From CAYWKU01 sp964459325 (GTDB lineage Bacteria > RBG-13-61-14 > CAYWKU01), in contig CAYWKU010000003.1 in NCBI GenBank assembly GCA_964459325.1, positions 132,397 to 196,396 of the forward strand: a DNA stretch of 64,000 bases. Direction: 5' to 3'. Positions 24,727 to 32,348 of the stretch are shown one piece after another; position 1 is the first letter of the stretch; each line of letters begins with the position of its first letter. A program made the translations under genes and the position numbers. The notes beneath the pieces are model-generated. The model did not search any database, was not told the origin of the DNA, and worked only from the letters and a program-made list of their open reading frames with translations.

Positions 24727-25934
24727 TGGCTACCGGTATAAAGGATAAAGTGGCCATTCTGGGAATGGGCTGCACGAAGTTCGGCGAAAGGTGGGACGTC
24801 GGCGGCGAAGAGCTGATGGTGGAGGCTTACGAAGAATGCCTCGAAGACGCCGGTGTGGAAACCAAGGACATCCAGGCGGCGTGGTTGGGCACCTGCATTG
24901 ACGAAGTTAACGTGGGAAAAAGCGCCCTGCCTCTCTCCCTCTCCCTGCGGCTGGACAAAATCCCGGTAACGCGCGTGGAAAACTATTGCGCCACCGGCAC
25001 CGAGGCTTTCCGGGGAGCGTGTTACGCCGTGGCCAGCGGGGCTTACGATATATGCCTGGCCCTGGGCGTCGAAAAGCTCAAGGACACCGGCTACGGCGGA
25101 CTACCAAACCCCGGGGCCAACGCGGGCACGCTCAACTGGCTGTGGCGTCCGAACATGACGGCCCCCGGCGCTTTCGCGCAGCTTGCTACCGCTTATGCCG
25201 CAAAATACAAAATCGATATGCAGGAGCTGAAGCGTGGGCTGGCTCACGTAAGCGCCAAGAGCCACCAGAACGGCACGCTCAACCCCAAGGCGCACCTGCG
25301 CAAGGCGGTTACCGAGGAGCAGGTGCTCAACTCGCCAATCGTGGCTTACCCCCTTGGGCTGTACGATTGTTGCGGCGTCAGTGACGGGTCGGCGTGCGCG
25401 ATTGTCACCACCCCCGAAATCGCGAAAAGCATGGGCAAGAAGGACCTGATTTCGGTTAAGGCCCTCCAGCTTGCCCTGTCCAACGGCGAGGAAGCTCAGT
25501 TCGACGAATGGGACGGCGACCATTTCATGACCACCGACAAGTGCAGCACCAAGGCTTATGAGGAGGCCGGTATAAAGAATCCCCGCGAGGAAATAAGCAT
25601 GATGGAGGTGCACGACTGCTTCAGCATTACCGAGTTCGTGACCATGGAAGACTTGCATATTTCGCCACGGGGCGGCGCGCTCAAGGACGTTCTCGACGGC
25701 TTCTACGACCGCGACGGCGGCGTGCCGTGCCAGGTGGACGGCGGATTGAAGTGCTTCGGACACCCCATAGGCGCCAGCGGGCTGAGGATGCTGTACGAGA
25801 TGTACCTCCAGCTTCTGGGAAAAGCGGACCAGAGGCAGATAAAGGACCCGAAGTTCGGACTGACCCACAACCTCGGCGGCTTCCCGTTCATGAACGTTTG
25901 CAGCATCAGCATTATCGGCAAACACGGCGCTTGA
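24726..25934 (+). CDS. Thiolase (acetyl-CoA acetyltransferase/SCP-x type)
   Basis: A 402-residue thiolase of the type that works with DUF35 proteins. The nucleophile is C88 in ENYCATGTEAFR. H346 lies in CFGHPIGASG and H381 in HNLGG, with EVHDCFSITE before them. It would cleave or form a beta-ketoacyl-CoA. Its start overlaps the stop of the HMGCS-like/DUF35 fusion and GGGAGGTGAGC lies just before, so the two proteins are probably made together and may form one complex. BbsB of anaerobic toluene degradation and archaeal acetoacetyl-CoA thiolases are relatives by architecture; the actual substrate cannot be read from the sequence. Confidence 0.93.
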   Translation: MATGIKDKVAILGMGCTKFGERWDVGGEELMVEAYEECLEDAGVETKDIQAAWLGTCIDEVNVGKSALPLSLSLRLDKIPVTRVENYCATGTEAFRGACYAVASGAYDICLALGVEKLKDTGYGGLPNPGANAGTLNWLWRPNMTAPGAFAQLATAYAAKYKIDMQELKRGLAHVSAKSHQNGTLNPKAHLRKAVTEEQVLNSPIVAYPLGLYDCCGVSDGSACAIVTTPEIAKSMGKKDLISVKALQLALSNGEEAQFDEWDGDHFMTTDKCSTKAYEEAGIKNPREEISMMEVHDCFSITEFVTMEDLHISPRGGALKDVLDGFYDRDGGVPCQVDGGLKCFGHPIGASGLRMLYEMYLQLLGKADQRQIKDPKFGLTHNLGGFPFMNVCSISIIGKHGA

Positions 25935-25935
25935 T

Positions 25936-26274
25936 TTGAGTGCGGCGGCCAGGACATACACTCATCCGGTTCTCGATGAAGAAATCGAGGCCATCAGCGG
26001 CCATTACGTGGTGCAGCGCGAGGAGAGGATGGAAGTGGGCGGCTGCGAGGTGGTCTACCAGGTGGGTTATGCCGTAGTGGACTCCAGTTGCTGCGGGGTG
26101 GGAGGATGCGGCTACGCGACGGTGCCGGGCTACATAGTGAACTGGAAACACAAAAAGGACGAAAACGGGCATGAAATTTCGGAAGTCGAGCCGGTCACCT
26201 CGCCCGGGGAGCGGGAGGATATAAAAAGGCGAATCCTGGAAATCGAGCATGTTAACCAAGTGAATTTCTGGTAG
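25936..26274 (+). CDS. Small Cys-rich conserved protein of unknown function
   Basis: A 112-residue soluble protein with a striking SSCCGVGGCGYATVPGY core (about residues 50-66), a following W..KKDENG..ISEVEPV stretch, and a conserved-looking VNQVNFW end. The clustered cysteines suggest metal or Fe-S binding, but this is inference. The TTG at 25936 lies two bases after the thiolase stop. No ATG in frame precedes the conserved region, and ATG 26029 would cut into it. It is the third member of the thiolase operon. Confidence 0.65.
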   Translation: MSAAARTYTHPVLDEEIEAISGHYVVQREERMEVGGCEVVYQVGYAVVDSSCCGVGGCGYATVPGYIVNWKHKKDENGHEISEVEPVTSPGEREDIKRRILEIEHVNQVNFW

Positions 26275-26306
26275 AAATCGCCTCGCGGGGTGCGCCGGGC
26301 AGCCGG

Positions 26307-26335
26307 TTGACTTATCCTTCGGGGTATGCTATGAA
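26307..26335 (+). promoter_or_regulatory. Candidate promoter of the SDR gene
   Basis: TTGACT (26307-26312) and TATGAA (26330-26335) are separated by 17 bases. The -10 lies inside the palindromic operator at 26331-26350, so a repressor bound there would block transcription. Confidence 0.5.
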
Positions 26336-26350
26336 TGAATCATCATTCAT
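26331..26350 (+). promoter_or_regulatory. FadR-like palindromic operator
   Basis: Eight-base inverted arms ATGAATGA and TCATTCAT flank ATCA. The core TGAATGA-ATCA-TCATTCA differs at one position from the Bacillus FadR (TetR family) consensus TGAATGAMTANTCATTCA as recalled. It overlaps the predicted -10 of the SDR gene. The likely binder is the TetR protein at 22480 or another acyl-CoA-responsive regulator. Confidence 0.65.
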
Positions 26351-26424
26351 TTTGTTTTTATCCCCGATGTGAAGCAAAAACTTAAAGGTTACAAAACGAA
26401 AACAGGAATAAGAGGAGGTGCGAA

Positions 26425-27303
26425 ATGGGTCTTTTGGACGGTAAGGTAGCTATAATCACCGGCGCCGGTGGCGGCATAGGCCGGCAGCATTCGCTGCTGC
26501 TGGCAAAGCATGGAGCAAAGGTGGTTGTGAATGACCTGGGCGGAGCCCGGGACGGCTCCGGCGGCTCGGACGCCGCAGCCAGCAAAGTGGTGGAAGAAAT
26601 CAAGGCGGACGGGGGAGAAGCTACCCCCAACTTCGACAACGTGGCCACTGTGGACGGCGGCGAGAAATTGTTCAAAACCGCCATGGACACTTACGGCCAG
26701 GCGGACATCCTGATTAACAACGCCGGAATTTTAAGGGATAAGAGCTTCGCCAAGATGACCGAAGACCTGTGGGACCCGGTCATCGCGGTGCACCTGAAAG
26801 GAACGTACTGCTGCACCCTTCCGATGTTCAACCATCTCAAGGAGAAGGGCGGTCCCGGAAGAATTATAAACACCACCAGCACCTCAGGGCTTTTCGGCAA
26901 CTTCGGCCAGGCCAACTACGGCTCGGCGAAGGCCGGAATCGCCGGCTTCACCCGGGTGCTGGCAATCGAGGGTAAAAAGTACGGCATCACGGTCAACGCC
27001 ATCGCTCCGGTAGCTTTCACACGGATGACCGAAGACCTCCCGGTGTTCAAGGCGCCCGGGCTGGACGTGGAAACCGACCCGCAGCTGGTGCCGCCTGTGG
27101 TGGCGTGGCTGGCCAGCGACGAGGCAGCGGACGTGTCCGGCAAGATATTCATGGTGCGTGGCAATCACGTGGAGCACCTGTACGTCGAGCGCAGATTCAT
27201 CGCCGAAAAACCCGGCTCCGAAGGGCCGTGGGACCCGCAGGAAATCGGCGCCAAAATCAAGGAAAGCCTCGAACAATGGGAAGACCCCTGGAAGGGATTC
27301 TAG
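26425..27303 (+). CDS. SDR family dehydrogenase, MFE-2/(3R)-hydroxyacyl-CoA type
   Basis: NAD(P)-dependent oxidoreductase of 292 residues. The cofactor motif is TGAGGGIG, the catalytic residues lie in NTTSTSGLFGNFGQANYGSAKAG (a YxxxK pair), and NNAG is present. The NDLGGARDGSGG insertion and C-terminal length match the (3R)-hydroxyacyl-CoA dehydrogenase domain of peroxisomal MFE-2-like enzymes. It would oxidise a 3-hydroxyacyl-CoA to the ketoacyl-CoA, the substrate of the upstream thiolase. GAGGAGGTGCGAA precedes the ATG. It has its own promoter and operator and a downstream terminator, so it is a separate unit of the same pathway. Confidence 0.92.
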   Translation: MGLLDGKVAIITGAGGGIGRQHSLLLAKHGAKVVVNDLGGARDGSGGSDAAASKVVEEIKADGGEATPNFDNVATVDGGEKLFKTAMDTYGQADILINNAGILRDKSFAKMTEDLWDPVIAVHLKGTYCCTLPMFNHLKEKGGPGRIINTTSTSGLFGNFGQANYGSAKAGIAGFTRVLAIEGKKYGITVNAIAPVAFTRMTEDLPVFKAPGLDVETDPQLVPPVVAWLASDEAADVSGKIFMVRGNHVEHLYVERRFIAEKPGSEGPWDPQEIGAKIKESLEQWEDPWKGF

Positions 27304-27327
27304 GAAAGAACCAATCCGCAGGAAAAT

Positions 27328-27368
27328 AAAAACCGCCCCTCGGAAATCGCCGGGGGGTGGTTTTTTTA
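27328..27368 (+). terminator. Rho-independent terminator after the SDR gene
   Basis: A stem of ACCGCCCCTCGG with CCGGGGGGTGGT (two mismatches) around AAATCG is followed by seven T residues, 25 bases after the SDR stop. Confidence 0.85.
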
Positions 27369-27425
27369 TCAGGCTATTTCGTCGGCGTATTCGACTATTG
27401 CCTTTTGTGGTGCTTGTTTACCTAT

Positions 27426-28195
27426 CCCAAGATTCCCGCTTAATGATTTGGTGATGCTTTTTAGGGAAGGATTTTAGGGGTAATTTAGCTTTTTGCGAAT
27501 GTGAGTTTTAGTTTTAAGGCGATTGAGATGATTTCCGGGTTGGAGTTGATTTGTCGGGCACTTCCGGTGTCTTTAAACACATTTATCCGGTCTAGTTTTT
27601 TTTCGAGTTGCACAATTTTATATTGGAGGGCACAAGATGTGGTCATGCGGGCGGGGGACGGCGCTCCCGTCAATAAATACCGGAATGTATCCGTCTTCCT
27701 TCAGATGGCGCGCGATTACCTCGGACGATACCCGCGATGCCACCTCGTGAGCCACACTCAACAAATTCCGCACCGCATCGTCATCGAAACGGGCAAGGTA
27801 CTTTCCCATACGGCGATGACCGGGAACTTCACTCGAACCCAACAAACTCCGACGAACTTTATCCCCGCATAAACGCTTCACATCGAGAAGCTTGCCGTCT
27901 CCATGCGCAAGGCAGTATATCAAACTCAGCATCACCTCCACATCATCCGACCCCCGACGGCGCCTCTTGAGCTTCAATTCATCATCCAAAAGCTCTGCTA
28001 GACCCGGATAATGAGCCGTCCGACTCAAAAAAACGAACCACCCGATGCCGTTATACCCTCATCGCTAAAGTCAATCTCTATCTTTTCCGCTATACTCATC
28101 TCAAAGCACCTCCCGGGTGATTGCTTGTTAAGCTGTTTCTATAAGTATTACACCCAGTTGGTGCTTTTTCACTTACCTAAAGCGGGATGCTTGGG
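27426..28195. mobile_element. Decayed, internally deleted insertion sequence (IS1380-like)
   Basis: Imperfect terminal inverted repeats are CCCAAGATTCCCGCTTA at 27426-27442 and the complement of CCCAAGCATCCCGCTTT at 28179-28195 (14 of 17 match). They enclose a broken transposase on the minus strand. At 770 bases the element is far shorter than an intact IS of this type (about 1.6-1.7 kb). A clear target duplication was not found. The family call rests on the transposase N-terminus. Confidence 0.65.
27485..28099 (-). pseudogene. Transposase remnant, frameshifted and truncated
   Basis: The original ATG at 28099 follows GGGAGG and encodes MSIAEKIEIDFSDEGITASGG. The frame then breaks at a run of seven T residues (minus strand, about 28027-28033) and continues in another frame from 28028 as SRTAHYPGLAELLDDEL, then VEVMLSLIYCLAHGDGKL, GHRRMGKYLARFDDDAVRN and YIPVFIDGSAVP. 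This pattern and the IDGS near a first catalytic Asp suit IS1380-type DDE transposases. The catalytic core after this is missing, and a short tail in another frame (about 27485-27640) may be the old C-terminus. It is not expected to be active. Confidence 0.65.
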
Positions 28196-28247
28196 TGAAT
28201 TTGCAGGACTTTACATTACGGCATGTTAGTGTTATTTTTACCTTATA

Positions 28248-28490
28248 ATGAAGGATAGTCTTCATAAGCTGCTTCGAAAGAACGTGGAAGTTGTGGTGGC
28301 GGGGGGAATTACCTACAAGGGCCAGTTCATCGAGGCCAGCGAGGAAACCTTGTATCTGAAAGCGGAGACGGGGTGGATTACAGTCCCCATGGAAAGGGTG
28401 AAGACCGTTCGCGCTCAGGATAGTGAAGAGGATGAAGGCGAAGAGTGGCGCGACCGGGACGTGGACCCGAGCTTTTTCCGCTTCAAGTAA
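28248..28490 (+). CDS. Small Sm-like (LSm fold) protein
   Basis: An 80-residue protein. Residues about 5-56 follow the Sm pattern of five strands: LRKNVEVVVAGGITYKGQFIEASEETLYLKAE, then WITVPMERVKTVR. A very acidic tail (SEEDEGEEWRDRDVD) follows. This could be an Hfq/LSm-type RNA-binding or other beta-barrel oligomer, but it lacks the exact Hfq motifs, so RNA binding is only a suggestion. No Shine-Dalgarno site is seen before the ATG, and a TATAAT-like string overlaps it, so the start is uncertain. It lies just outside the decayed IS. Confidence 0.7.
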   Translation: MKDSLHKLLRKNVEVVVAGGITYKGQFIEASEETLYLKAETGWITVPMERVKTVRAQDSEEDEGEEWRDRDVDPSFFRFK

Positions 28491-28616
28491 TGCCCCGCCT
28501 TACACTCAATTCATAAAATAACATATATTACTTCGGTTGGCGGGAGCTTTTGAGCGTTTTTTTGTTTTCCTCGCCCGTTATTATCCGTATAAGTGTCATG
28601 ACTGGTAAATTGAAGA

Positions 28617-29153
28617 TTATTTTCGAAACGTGGCGCCGTCTCTCAGTTTTATGTTGGCCAACTCGGAGGCCACCACTTCCCTGAGAATGTCCAGCGAGTA
28701 CTGGTGCTCGATGGGGGAACGGTCGACCAATTCGCGCACCTTGCTATCATTTATATTGGCCTTGGAAAGCTCGAAGAAAAGCGCCCGCAGCACCCGGTAT
28801 GTGTGCTTTATATACCTGTCTATTTCTTCCCTTACTTCTTCCGGGAACTTGTCGAAGGCTATACCGATTCCCGCCGGCTTTTCTTCGTACTCATGGTGAG
28901 CGGTTCTTACCACCGTGCCCTTGACCGGAAGCCTGCGGTTGGGGGGGATGGTGATTTCAATGTTCAGATGAGAACCTTCGGGGCGGGAATTTTCGGCCCT
29001 GATGTAAATTCCCCCGAGGCTTATGTTAACCGCCCGGCCCTCTTCCGCCGTGGCGCCGTTGTGAATAAGAACGGAAGTGGGCAGCTTAACGCGGATGTAT
29101 CTTCTTTCCTTCCGCTTTCGGGCAACCATGGTTTTATCCCCGGAATCTCCCAT
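28617..29153 (-). CDS. PilZ domain protein
   Basis: A 178-residue protein with an N-terminal PilZ domain (about 13-110). It has the RKRKERRYIRV arginine motif and a NISLGGIYI motif in place of the usual (D/N)xSxxG, both needed for c-di-GMP binding. Residues about 115-178 form a helical extension. It follows the MglA-like GTPase gene by 32 bases on the same strand and is probably co-transcribed, suggesting a c-di-GMP input to GTPase-controlled polarity or motility. Start choice: ATG 29153, or the internal ATG at 29129 which has GGGGA upstream. Confidence 0.88.
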   Translation of the reverse strand: MGDSGDKTMVARKRKERRYIRVKLPTSVLIHNGATAEEGRAVNISLGGIYIRAENSRPEGSHLNIEITIPPNRRLPVKGTVVRTAHHEYEEKPAGIGIAFDKFPEEVREEIDRYIKHTYRVLRALFFELSKANINDSKVRELVDRSPIEHQYSLDILREVVASELANIKLRDGATFRK

Positions 29154-29185
29154 GTGCGAAACAGCTTAAAAGTTATCAACCGATT

Positions 29186-29890
29186 TCAGGGTTTTACAGC
29201 GCCCCCGCCTATTTTTGCGTTCTGGTTCGCGGGTTTGCGCATGTTTTCGGGTAAAAGGTGCTTTACGAAATCATCAAGGTCAAAACCGAATTTCCGGTAA
29301 AAGCCATACTCACCGTCCAGGGAGTTGAAAGCGAGGCGCAACAGACAATCGAAGGTCTCGCATACCCCCTCTCCCGCTGTAGCTGTGGCTATGTAGGTGG
29401 GGAACCGGGAGCTGCCCCAGTCGCGCTTTATCTCCTCCTCCGGCTTGATTTCCTCGAGGTCACGCTTGTTGAACTGCACAACTATGGGCATTTTGTCGAA
29501 ATCAAGGCCGTTGAGCTTTAAGTTTTCCTTGAGGTTTTTGAAGCTGATGCTGTTGGAAAGAGCCTGGCTTCTCTGGCTGTCGGCGATGAATGCCACCGCG
29601 TCGGCTCCCGCCAGCACCGCTTTTCTCGTGGAGTTGTGAACCACTTGCCCCGGCACCGTATACAGCTTGAGCTTCACACTCAACCCGCTCGGAGTCCGGT
29701 AATGTATGGGGAGCAGGTCGAAAAACAGGGTTCGGTCGTGTTGAGTCTCAAGGCTCATCAACCTGCCCCTGGTTTCCGGGTTGAAAATCTGGTGCAACTG
29801 CTGAAGGTTTGTAGTTTTTCCGCTCAAGGCGGGGCCGTAGTAGACAACCTTTACGGCCACCTCCTTGTGCTGAAGGTTCATCTGAACCAT
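29186..29890 (-). CDS. MglA-like small GTPase
   Basis: Cytosolic Ras-like GTPase of the MglA family, 234 residues including a C-terminal extension beyond the usual ~195. It has the P-loop GPALSGKTT (19-27), the switch region LETQHDRTLFFDLLP, the YTVPGQ switch II, and FNKRDL for guanine recognition. In myxobacteria MglA sets cell polarity and motility with MglB; no mglB is seen here. The C-terminal GFYRKFGFDLDDFVKHLLP and a Gly/Pro tail are additions of unknown role. AGGAG lies before the ATG. A PilZ gene follows. Confidence 0.92.
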   Translation of the reverse strand: MVQMNLQHKEVAVKVVYYGPALSGKTTNLQQLHQIFNPETRGRLMSLETQHDRTLFFDLLPIHYRTPSGLSVKLKLYTVPGQVVHNSTRKAVLAGADAVAFIADSQRSQALSNSISFKNLKENLKLNGLDFDKMPIVVQFNKRDLEEIKPEEEIKRDWGSSRFPTYIATATAGEGVCETFDCLLRLAFNSLDGEYGFYRKFGFDLDDFVKHLLPENMRKPANQNAKIGGGAVKP

Positions 29891-30055
29891 TCCGGCTCCT
29901 CTCCCGTTCCCACAGTAACCAAAAAATTAATAGGAGTCCACGGCCCTATTGATACCCTTCCTTCTTTATTAATTTAATTCATATCGCCCCTTCGAGCAAC
30001 CAATGAATGCGCGGCCCATTAACACCCCAAGTTAATGCTTTCCCGGCGGGGAAAC

Positions 30056-31033
30056 TTACCTCCTGAGCAGACTTTCCAGCAGGTATTTCGGGCGCCACCG
30101 TTTGGAGCCGCCGCTGTACGGCATATCGCATTTCGCGCAAGCCGCCACGTCTTCCGGCCTTTTTTCAATCAGGGCGTTTCTGAATTCCCTGTAAGCCTCC
30201 CCGTTCCATATATCCATGACGGAGCTTTCAAAAACGTTGCCGAGTACCGTCCTGGCGGCGGTATCCCTGCAGCATGCCACCGCGTCGCCGTTGTACGCCA
30301 CCACAAACTGCGACCACGGGTAGGGACAGAGCATGTAGTTGCCCTTCCGCCCGGCCTCCAGGTGCCCGCAGAAGTTATGAAACACCCGGGCCCATGTTTT
30401 GACATTGGGCGGCAATTCCCCGTCGACACTTATAATTTTTTTCATTTTCTCCAATGATGCGGACTCGCCGGTTTCGCCGAAACCCGAAATGTCTACAATT
30501 TCCAGGTTCACGTTCGAGTTTTCCCGGGCTTTTGTTATCAGGTACAAAAGATTTTCCCGGACCCGTGCAAAACTACCCTCCCTCCCCGTCATATCGTCAA
30601 AGGATTCGGGGTCTACTCCGAAATCTATGGAGGCCAGAAACTGCCCCGCTTCGAGCATGGAGTCAGCGAAATCGGGGGTCAGGGCAAACGCGTTGGTCGA
30701 AAATCTCGGATAAAATCCTTTCCGGTTGGCTACCCTTATAAACTCGGGCAGCGCCTTATTCAGGGTCGGTTCGCCATCAAGCGTAATGGAGATGTTCCGG
30801 TTTGCCGTGCCGGTGGCCCGGACTTTATCCAGAAACTCGGTGAAACCTTCCACGCTCAACTTGCCCTGCCCTCGCAACCGATGATGATTGGGGTCGCTCT
30901 GGGGGCAGAATTTACACCGGAAGTTGCAGATATTGGTCGCCTCAATGCTTACCATGTAAGGGGGACAGGAAAGCTCCCGCCTTTTGAGCTTATATTCAAG
31001 ACCCATTTTAACTATATGTATCGGTTTGAGCAT
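30056..31033 (-). CDS. Radical SAM protein with SPASM-like C-terminus
   Basis: A 325-residue enzyme. The CxxxCxxC cluster motif is C36, C40, C43 (CNFRCKFC), followed by ITLDGEPTLNKALPEFI and a TIM-like barrel. The C-terminus has CPYPW, DAVACCRD, LGNVFESSVMDIWNGEAYREFRN and CAKCDMPY, as in SPASM enzymes that bind a further Fe-S cluster. Such enzymes modify peptides, sugars or other small molecules; the substrate is not known. It lies 25 bases downstream of a methyltransferase gene on the same strand and probably shares its transcript. Confidence 0.88.
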   Translation of the reverse strand: MLKPIHIVKMGLEYKLKRRELSCPPYMVSIEATNICNFRCKFCPQSDPNHHRLRGQGKLSVEGFTEFLDKVRATGTANRNISITLDGEPTLNKALPEFIRVANRKGFYPRFSTNAFALTPDFADSMLEAGQFLASIDFGVDPESFDDMTGREGSFARVRENLLYLITKARENSNVNLEIVDISGFGETGESASLEKMKKIISVDGELPPNVKTWARVFHNFCGHLEAGRKGNYMLCPYPWSQFVVAYNGDAVACCRDTAARTVLGNVFESSVMDIWNGEAYREFRNALIEKRPEDVAACAKCDMPYSGGSKRWRPKYLLESLLRR

Positions 31034-31058
31034 TGTTAAAGTTTTTCAATAAAGCCGG

Positions 31059-32243
31059 TTATTTCTCCACGCATATGGAAACGATGGGGGCAAACCTTTT
31101 TTCCAGACCCATCATTGAAGCGAGGGAAAAATCCGCGGCTTCCACCCGACTCAACATTTTCAGGGGGTACCTTACACCGAAGTAGCGGTGCAATACGGTA
31201 AGTGGAATGTGCACGAAAATCCGGGAACCCTTCACCCGGTACGATGAGAAAGAGGCTACAAACCCGTCTATCTCCGACTGGTAAATCGGCCTGTCGCTCT
31301 GCACATGCGCCTCGGCGCCCGACAAGCCCCTTTTCGAGAAAATCTTGCGGCCATAATGATACCAGAAGGTCATTCTGGGCTCTCCAAAAGCGGCCCTGGC
31401 GCCGGGCTTTAAAATCCTGCGAAATTCCGGCCCGGAATACTCGAGCTCGGTGTGATGAAGGCACGCTCCCGCGTAAATGGCATCGAAAAAGTTATCGGCG
31501 AAGGGCATTTGTTCCGCTATGCCTTGAACCGGCACAAAACCCTCAGAGACGCCGAACTTTCCGGCCAACATCTCCCCGTACCTAAGTTCCTCGTGGGAGG
31601 GAGACAACAGATAAACTTGCAAAGCGCCCGCCAACAGGAACTTGATGGCGTGGGAGCCGTGGCCGCCCATCTGGAGTATGCGCTTGCCCCTCGGATGGGA
31701 TATCCACTCGTAAGCTTCCTTCTGTGCGCTGAGTGCTATATGTGCGTCACACCAAAGCTCAATCGGCTCGGGAAAACTTGCAATTTCCTCTTCGCTTATA
31801 TCAATGCCGGGGCGAAGGCGTTCTCCAAAAGTGCTTATTGTATCCGATTGGGCCCACTTTTCCGCCACCCGGTCGTACAAAGCGGCTTCATCCAGTATTT
31901 CTCCGTAACTGGAATCCGGCAGGCGCAAAGAAATCCCTTCCGGCGTGGAATCCTTGTTAACTATCGCGGCATGGGGCATCAACACGGGAATCCCGTTCAA
32001 AACAGCATATATTACGTTCCCGTCCTTCGTGCCCAAAGCGCTTTCCAGCGGCGACGATACCGCTTCACCGCTGAGGAAACCCAACTCGCCCGCTCCTATT
32101 CGGCGGTTGAGCTCGGCCACTTTCCCGCTGCCGAGTGTAAAAAGCGGTTCTTGAGTGGAAGGACAAACATAAGAGGAAACTTTTTCTTCGACCCCGGGGC
32201 CCATTACGTTTAGTATAAAGTGGTTTCCCGAGAGCAGCAACAT
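31059..32243 (-). CDS. SAM-dependent methyltransferase with Trm112-like N-terminal domain
   Basis: A 394-residue protein. Residues about 20-105 resemble a Trm112/YcaR-like small domain (YVCPSTQEPL, then YAVLNGIPVLMP). From about 190 there is a class I methyltransferase: RILQMGGHGSHAIKFLL as SAM motif I, then MPFADNFFDAIYAGACLHH, and a C-terminal substrate region. An open frame runs upstream into hisG; the ATG at 32243 is chosen because it leaves a divergent promoter gap. A weaker choice is the ATG at 32207. The substrate is unknown. It pairs with the radical SAM gene. Confidence 0.8.
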   Translation of the reverse strand: MLLLSGNHFILNVMGPGVEEKVSSYVCPSTQEPLFTLGSGKVAELNRRIGAGELGFLSGEAVSSPLESALGTKDGNVIYAVLNGIPVLMPHAAIVNKDSTPEGISLRLPDSSYGEILDEAALYDRVAEKWAQSDTISTFGERLRPGIDISEEEIASFPEPIELWCDAHIALSAQKEAYEWISHPRGKRILQMGGHGSHAIKFLLAGALQVYLLSPSHEELRYGEMLAGKFGVSEGFVPVQGIAEQMPFADNFFDAIYAGACLHHTELEYSGPEFRRILKPGARAAFGEPRMTFWYHYGRKIFSKRGLSGAEAHVQSDRPIYQSEIDGFVASFSSYRVKGSRIFVHIPLTVLHRYFGVRYPLKMLSRVEAADFSLASMMGLEKRFAPIVSICVEK

Positions 32244-32310
32244 TACAGCGGGGTCCGGAATCCGTTGCGGAGATGCCGACCTTGCCCCGAGCTGTTGAAT
32301 TTTTACCAGC

Positions 32311-32339
32311 TTGCGGGCCCGCCGATTTGAAGTTAAAAT
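32311..32339 (+). promoter_or_regulatory. Candidate hisG promoter giving a nearly leaderless transcript
   Basis: TTGCGG (32311-32316) and TAAAAT (32334-32339) are 17 bases apart. The hisG ATG is only nine bases past the -10, and no ribosome site precedes it. Confidence 0.5.
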
Positions 32340-32348
32340 AGCTAACTC

